A stretch of DNA of 53,544 nucleotides, taken from contig NZ_VCNJ01000080.1 in NCBI RefSeq assembly GCF_005938625.1, positions 1-53,544 on the forward strand. The letters run 5' to 3'. The stretch comes from Pseudomonas fluorescens (GTDB lineage Bacteria; Pseudomonadota; Gammaproteobacteria; Pseudomonadales; Pseudomonadaceae). The position numbers and the translations under genes are program-made. Shown here in pieces: positions 49,504 through 53,544 of the stretch (the stretch's first letter is position 1; every line of letters begins with the position of its first letter). A model generated the notes under the pieces. It saw only the letters and a list, made by a program, of their open reading frames with translations. It did not search any database and was not told the origin of the DNA.

Positions 49504-50552
49504 TGGCTGACGTCGACGCCGCCAGCGCCCTGCTCGATCAGGTCAACGAAGCGCGGGCCAATGCCACGCCGCTGAAAATTCAGGGTGGCAACAGCAAAGC
49601 GTTTCTCGGCCGCGAGGTGGCCGGCGAAGTACTCGACACCCGTGCCCACTGCGGCATCGTCCGTTACGAGCCAACCGAACTGGTGATCACGGCGCGCGCC
49701 GGCACGCCGTTGTCCGAGCTGCTGGCGGCGCTGGATGCTGCCGGACAGATGTTGCCGTGCGAGCCGCCGGCGTTCGGCGAAAGCGCGACGGTGGGCGGCA
49801 TGATCGCCACGGGTTTGTCCGGCCCTCGGCGACCGTGGTCTGGCTCGGTGCGCGACTTCGTCCTCGGCACGCGGGTGATCACTGGCCTTGGTCAGCACCT
49901 GCGTTTCGGCGGCGAAGTGATGAAAAACGTCGCCGGCTATGACCTGTCGCGGCTGATGGCCGGCAGTTACGGCTGCCTTGGAGTGCTTACCGAAGTATCG
50001 CTGAAAGTCCTGCCGAAACCGCGCCAGTGCCTGAGCATTCGCCTCGACATGGAATGCGCGCGGGCACTGACCAAGCTTGCCGAGTGGGGCCAGCAACCGC
50101 TGCCGATCAGTGCCGCCTGCCACGATGGCCAGAGTCTGTATCTGCGTCTTGAGGGCGGCGAAGGTTCGGTGACGGCGGCGCATCAACGCCTCGGTGGCGA
50201 GCCGCTGGATTCAGGGTTCTGGCGGGATCTGAATGAGCAGCGTCTAGGGTTTTTCAACGAAGGTCTGCCGCTGTGGCGCTTGTCGTTGCCGAACAATCTC
50301 GGGCCACTGGATCTGCCCGGCGAGCAACTGATCGACTGGGCCGGTGCACAACGCTGGCTGAAATCCGACGCGGCGCACATTCATATCCTCGCTCAGGAAC
50401 TCGGCGGCCATGCCACCTGCTTCACCCACGGCGCCAGTTCTTCGCCGTTCCAGCCGCTGGCCTGGACACTGCTGCGCTATCACCGACAACTCAAGGCGCA
50501 ACTCGACCCGCAAGGGCTGTTCAACCCCGGGCGCATGTACGCGGAGTTCTAG
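49503..50552 (+). CDS. glcE: glycolate oxidase FAD-binding subunit GlcE
   Basis: A 349-residue subunit with a FAD-binding domain related to GlcD: LKIQGGNSKAFLG (about 22-34), GGMIATGLSGPRRP (about 99-112) and RFGGEVMKNVAGYDLSRLMAGS. It completes the oxidase complex with GlcD and the iron-sulfur subunit. Its ATG shares one base with the glcD stop, and glcF begins two bases after its own stop. The frame is open upstream of the start but that part belongs to glcD. Confidence 0.96.
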   Translation: MADVDAASALLDQVNEARANATPLKIQGGNSKAFLGREVAGEVLDTRAHCGIVRYEPTELVITARAGTPLSELLAALDAAGQMLPCEPPAFGESATVGGMIATGLSGPRRPWSGSVRDFVLGTRVITGLGQHLRFGGEVMKNVAGYDLSRLMAGSYGCLGVLTEVSLKVLPKPRQCLSIRLDMECARALTKLAEWGQQPLPISAACHDGQSLYLRLEGGEGSVTAAHQRLGGEPLDSGFWRDLNEQRLGFFNEGLPLWRLSLPNNLGPLDLPGEQLIDWAGAQRWLKSDAAHIHILAQELGGHATCFTHGASSSPFQPLAWTLLRYHRQLKAQLDPQGLFNPGRMYAEF

Positions 50553-50554
50553 TC

Positions 50555-51775
50555 ATGCAAACCACCCTCAGCGAACAATCGCGACAACTGCCCCGCGCCG
50601 CCGAGGCGGAGAAGATTCTGCGCACCTGCGTGCACTGCGGTTTCTGCAACGCGACCTGTCCGACGTATCAGTTGCTCGGCGATGAACTCGACGGTCCGCG
50701 CGGGCGCATCTACTTGATCAAACAAGCGCTCGAGGGCGCGCCAGCAACGGCGCAGACGCAACTGCACCTGGACCGCTGCCTGTCGTGCCGCAACTGCGAA
50801 ACCACCTGTCCGTCCGGTGTCGACTATCACAACCTGCTCGACATCGGCCGCGCGGTGGTCGATCACGCGGTGCCACGCCCAGCGGCGCAACGCCTGTTGC
50901 GCGAGGGTTTGCGCGCATTGGCGCCGAATCCGGGATTGTTCAAAGGCTTGCTGCGCGTGGGCACGACGTTTCGGCCGCTGTTGCCGCGTTTGCTTGAAAG
51001 CAAACTGCCAAAGCATCTGGCTCTTTCCGGTGTGCGTCCTGCCCTGCGTCATGCCCGGCGGGTGTTGTTGCTGGAAGGCTGTGTGCAACCGGGACTGTCA
51101 CCCAATACCAACGATGCGACGGCACGGGTGCTGGATCGATTGGGCATCAGCGTCACTCCGGTAACTGAAGCCGGTTGTTGCGGCGCTTTGGACTATCACC
51201 TCGACGCCCAGGCCAAAGGCCTTGACCGCGCCCGGCAGAACATCGATGCCTGGTGGCCGCACCTGCAAAACGGAGCCGAAGCCATTGTGCAGACCGCCAG
51301 CGGTTGCGGCGCATTCATCAAGGATTACGGGCATTTGCTGGCAGACGATCCGGTGTATGCGGCCAAGGCACAGGAAATCAGCGAGCGGACGCTGGATCTG
51401 GTGCAGATACTCGCGCAGGAACCGCTCGAACAGATCTGCGCCGCCACTGAACGGCGGATTGCCGTGCATTGCCCGTGTACCTTGCAGCACGCGTTGAAAC
51501 TGGGCGGCGCGGTGGAAGCCGTGCTGACCCGCCTCGGTTTCAATCTCACCGCCGTGCCCGACGGCCATTTGTGCTGCGGCTCGGCGGGCACCTATTCGCT
51601 GACGCAACCGGTGCTCGCCCGGCAACTGCGCGACAACCGTCTCAACGCGCTGGAGAGTGGCCGCCCTGAGCTGATCGTCACTTCCAACGTCGGCTGTCAG
51701 AGCCATCTGGCCAGTGCCGGACGCACGCGGGTGATGCACTGGATCGAACTGGTGGATCAGTCGTTGGCAGAATGA
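50555..51775 (+). CDS. glcF: glycolate oxidase iron-sulfur subunit GlcF
   Basis: A 406-residue subunit carrying two 4Fe-4S clusters: CVHCGFCNATCP (about 25-36) and CLSCRNCETTCP (about 75-86), followed by two CCG-type Cys-rich domains (EAGCCGALDYH, HLCCGSAGTYS) that probably bind a further cofactor. It carries electrons from the flavin subunits to quinone. GCGGAGTTC upstream and the tight spacing to glcE fix ATG 50555. No glcG follows; hglS is next. Confidence 0.96.
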   Translation: MQTTLSEQSRQLPRAAEAEKILRTCVHCGFCNATCPTYQLLGDELDGPRGRIYLIKQALEGAPATAQTQLHLDRCLSCRNCETTCPSGVDYHNLLDIGRAVVDHAVPRPAAQRLLREGLRALAPNPGLFKGLLRVGTTFRPLLPRLLESKLPKHLALSGVRPALRHARRVLLLEGCVQPGLSPNTNDATARVLDRLGISVTPVTEAGCCGALDYHLDAQAKGLDRARQNIDAWWPHLQNGAEAIVQTASGCGAFIKDYGHLLADDPVYAAKAQEISERTLDLVQILAQEPLEQICAATERRIAVHCPCTLQHALKLGGAVEAVLTRLGFNLTAVPDGHLCCGSAGTYSLTQPVLARQLRDNRLNALESGRPELIVTSNVGCQSHLASAGRTRVMHWIELVDQSLAE

Positions 51776-51863
51776 AGTTCGTAGGATTCTTCGTTTGCCC
51801 GCGTGCGAGAAGGCTGCGATCTTTTCCCTCATCCATTCCGTGACCGTGGCAGGAATTTTTTTC

Positions 51864-53243
51864 ATGACCGTGCAGCCGTTCATCAGCCCCGACCTGATCC
51901 GCCAACGCTTCTCCAAATCGATGTCCGACATGTACCGCGAAGAAGTGCCGCTGTACGGCGCGCTGATGGAGTTGGTGGAACAGACCAACCGCGAAGTGCT
52001 TGCACGTCAGCCGGACATCGCCCGGCAGCTCGACAGCACCGGTGAAATCGAACGGCTGGACATGGAGCGCCATGGCGCCATTCGCGTCGGCACCGCCACC
52101 GAACTGGCCACCCTCGCCCGCCTGTTTGCGGTGATGGGTATGCAGCCGGTGGGTTATTACGACCTGACCCCGGCGGGCGTGCCGGTGCATTCCACAGCAT
52201 TTCGCGCGGTGCATGAGCAGGCGCTGCAAGTCAGCCCGTTTCGGGTGTTCACATCGTTGTTGCGCCTCGAGTTGATTGAGGATGCGCAACTGCGTGCCTT
52301 TGCCGAATCAGTGCTGGCCAAGCGTTCGATCTTTACCTCGGAGGCGTTGCGCCTGATCGCGCAAGCTGAAAACGCAGGTGGACTGAATGAAAGCGAGGCC
52401 GAGGCATTCGTCCTGCAGGCACTGGAAACTTTTCGCTGGCATCACAGCGCTACGGTGACTGCCGCGCAATACCAGACTTTAAGCGCCCAACACCGCTTGA
52501 TCGCCGACGTGGTCGCGTTCAAAGGCCCGCATATTAATCACCTGACACCGCGCACGCTGGACATCGACCGCGTCCAGGAACAGATGCCGGCCCATGGCAT
52601 CACCCCGAAAGCCGTGATCGAAGGCCCGCCGCGCCGGCAATGCCCGATCCTGCTGCGCCAGACCAGTTTCAAGGCGCTGGACGAGCCGATCGCCTTCACC
52701 GATCAAAACCAAACCCGTGGCAGCCACAGCGCGCGTTTCGGCGAAATCGAACAGCGCGGCGCGGCACTCACACCCAAGGGTCGGGCGCTGTATGACCGCT
52801 TGCTGAATGCCGCGCGCGATGAACTCGGTGATTTCCCCAACGAAGCCAACGCCGCACGCTACAACGCGCTGATGACTCAGCACTTTGGCGAATTTCCTGA
52901 CAGTGTCGAGGGTATGCGTGAACAAGGGTTGGCGTACTTTCGTTATTTCGCCACGGAAAAAGGTCTCGCTGCTGTAGGGCTTGGGCAGTCGTCTCTGGAG
53001 GACTTGTTGCGCGATGGTTATGTGAAAGCGGAACCGTTGGTGTACGAAGATTTCCTGCCGGTGAGTGCTGCGGGGATTTTTCAGTCGAACCTCGGCGATG
53101 CGGCGCAGGCGCATTATGGCGAGCATTCCAATCGGCAAGCCTTCGAGCAGGCGCTGGGGCGCACGACCATTGATGAGTTGGGGTTGTATGCGGCGACGCA
53201 GCAGCGTTCGATCGATGAGTGTCTGACACAACTTGCGCGTTGA
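51864..53243 (+). CDS. hglS: 2-oxoadipate dioxygenase/decarboxylase HglS
   Basis: A 459-residue iron enzyme that turns 2-oxoadipate into D-2-hydroxyglutarate in lysine catabolism. The metal ligands I recall for the P. putida enzyme are present at the same numbers: His70 (MERHGAIR), His226 (GPHINHLTP) and Glu294 (RFGEIEQRG), with Arg74. The vicinal-oxygen-chelate-like core and length also agree. ATG 51864 with GCAGGAATT upstream is used; the frame opens at 51795 in the glcF trailer. Here it follows glcDEF by 88 bp on the same strand, so readthrough is possible. Confidence 0.93.
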   Translation: MTVQPFISPDLIRQRFSKSMSDMYREEVPLYGALMELVEQTNREVLARQPDIARQLDSTGEIERLDMERHGAIRVGTATELATLARLFAVMGMQPVGYYDLTPAGVPVHSTAFRAVHEQALQVSPFRVFTSLLRLELIEDAQLRAFAESVLAKRSIFTSEALRLIAQAENAGGLNESEAEAFVLQALETFRWHHSATVTAAQYQTLSAQHRLIADVVAFKGPHINHLTPRTLDIDRVQEQMPAHGITPKAVIEGPPRRQCPILLRQTSFKALDEPIAFTDQNQTRGSHSARFGEIEQRGAALTPKGRALYDRLLNAARDELGDFPNEANAARYNALMTQHFGEFPDSVEGMREQGLAYFRYFATEKGLAAVGLGQSSLEDLLRDGYVKAEPLVYEDFLPVSAAGIFQSNLGDAAQAHYGEHSNRQAFEQALGRTTIDELGLYAATQQRSIDECLTQLAR

Positions 53244-53249
53244 AAAAGC

Positions 53250-53331
53250 AAAAGATCGCAGCCTGCGGCAGCTCCTACAGGGGAAATGCATTCCAAATGC
53301 AGGAGCTGCCGAAGGCTGCGATCTTTTGATC
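53250..53331. repeat. REP hairpin (GTAGGAGCTGCC type)
   Basis: An inverted pair of GTAGGAGCTGCC-type repeats with AAAGATCGCAG inner arms begins six bases after the hglS stop. It may end the glc-hgl transcript. Confidence 0.83.
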
Positions 53332-53380
53332 TGAAAGCCCTGAGATAGCCATCTCAACCAAATGAAGGCATCTGGCCACT

Positions 53381-53505
53381 GTGCGCAAGAAGTTGCGCAC
53401 TTGTTTTGCAAAAAAGTCTGATAAAACCGCTGAGAGCCACGTCGCACAAGGCCTGCAGCCAAGTGCGCAAGAAGTTGCGCAGTACTGCGCAACTTCTTGC
53501 GCACT
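53381..53505. promoter_or_regulatory. three TGCGCAA-N4-TTGCGCA dyads; 44-bp perfect palindrome
   Basis: Dyads of TGCGCAA-N4-TTGCGCA at 53382-53399, 53464-53481 and, inverted, 53486-53503. The last two join into a perfect 44-bp palindrome (53462-53505) followed by TTTT. They are likely operators or upstream activating sites for a gene beyond the window end, or a strong terminator hairpin. From 53332 to 53544 no gene is visible. Confidence 0.65.
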
Positions 53506-53544
53506 TTTGCATTCGACGAGCGCTTTATTTCGCACAAGCGCCCG

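Noticed and set aside
2470..53331. Palindromic repeats read as CRISPR or tRNA-like structures
   Set aside because: They are scattered single inverted pairs in intergenic gaps without regular spacers or cas genes, and they match REP-type repeats.
53381..53544. Sigma-54 promoter near the terminal palindrome
   Set aside because: TTGCGCACTTTTGCA looks partly similar, but the -24/-12 spacing does not fit the GG-N10-GC rule.

Overview
The window reads as chromosomal DNA of a fluorescent pseudomonad, most likely the Pseudomonas fluorescens complex. This rests on the GC-rich coding style, on genus-typical small families (DUF1652, DUF2388, DUF2790), on a dhcR-dhcA-dhcB-atoB cluster arranged as I recall it from P. 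aeruginosa, and on many intergenic palindromic repeats of the GTGGGAGCGAGC, GTAGGAGCTGCC and GCTGGCAAGCCAG types. I see no rRNA, tRNA, CRISPR array, transposase or phage gene. It looks like stable chromosome carrying metabolic, regulatory and envelope genes. No database was searched; all calls come from reading the sequence and recognising motifs.

Layout. 1-9.7 kb: DUF1652 protein, triple-PAS LuxR regulator, NUDIX hydrolase, a 27-residue membrane peptide absent from ordinary ORF calling, two NTF2-like proteins, malate:quinone oxidoreductase (mqo), a chemoreceptor, periplasmic Cu/Zn superoxide dismutase (sodC) and a DUF2388 protein. 9.8-15.1 kb: a leftward unit of a heme-oxygenase-like diiron protein, a PrmC-like methyltransferase and the multidomain DNA ligase LigD, facing a small Cys-containing protein. 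15.4-19.1 kb: glycine-rich TerB-like protein, phosphatidylcholine synthase (pcs), methyltransferase plus DUF4242, and an acetyltransferase.

19.2-25.2 kb is the most intriguing part. A DipZ-like thiol-disulfide membrane protein, a small secreted protein with three 14-residue repeats and a DUF2790 protein lie divergent from an OmpR-type response regulator and histidine kinase. Next comes an MNIO (DUF692) peptide-modifying oxidase with its DUF2063 partner. A composite motif, GTGTATC-N13-GATACAC-N3-GATACA, occurs twice between DUF2790 and the response regulator and once upstream of the MNIO operon, always with identical spacing. I infer that the two-component system controls both sides and that these genes form one periplasmic (redox or metal) stress regulon.

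25.4-33 kb: methyltransferase, sirtuin, dhcR/dhcA/dhcB/atoB (3-dehydrocarnitine and acetoacetate use), and cobF with a histidine phosphatase. 33.3-41.6 kb: an RpiR-type regulator heads an uncharacterised catabolic cluster (isochorismatase-like amidase, glutamine-synthetase-like ligase, N-formylglutamate-amidohydrolase-like enzyme, APC permease, two tandem arginine N-succinyltransferase homologues), followed by an oxaloacetate decarboxylase-type enzyme. Its substrate is unknown; an amine, polyamine or arginine-related compound is my inference.

41.7-53.5 kb: a small hypothetical protein, a repeat-rich 690-bp spacer, a secreted carboxypeptidase G2-like peptidase, a MASE2 diguanylate cyclase, a Baeyer-Villiger-type monooxygenase paired with an alpha/beta hydrolase, the glycolate oxidase operon glcDEF, and hglS (2-oxoadipate dioxygenase/decarboxylase). 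The window ends in an intergenic region with three copies of TGCGCAA-N4-TTGCGCA, two of them fused into a perfect 44-bp palindrome.
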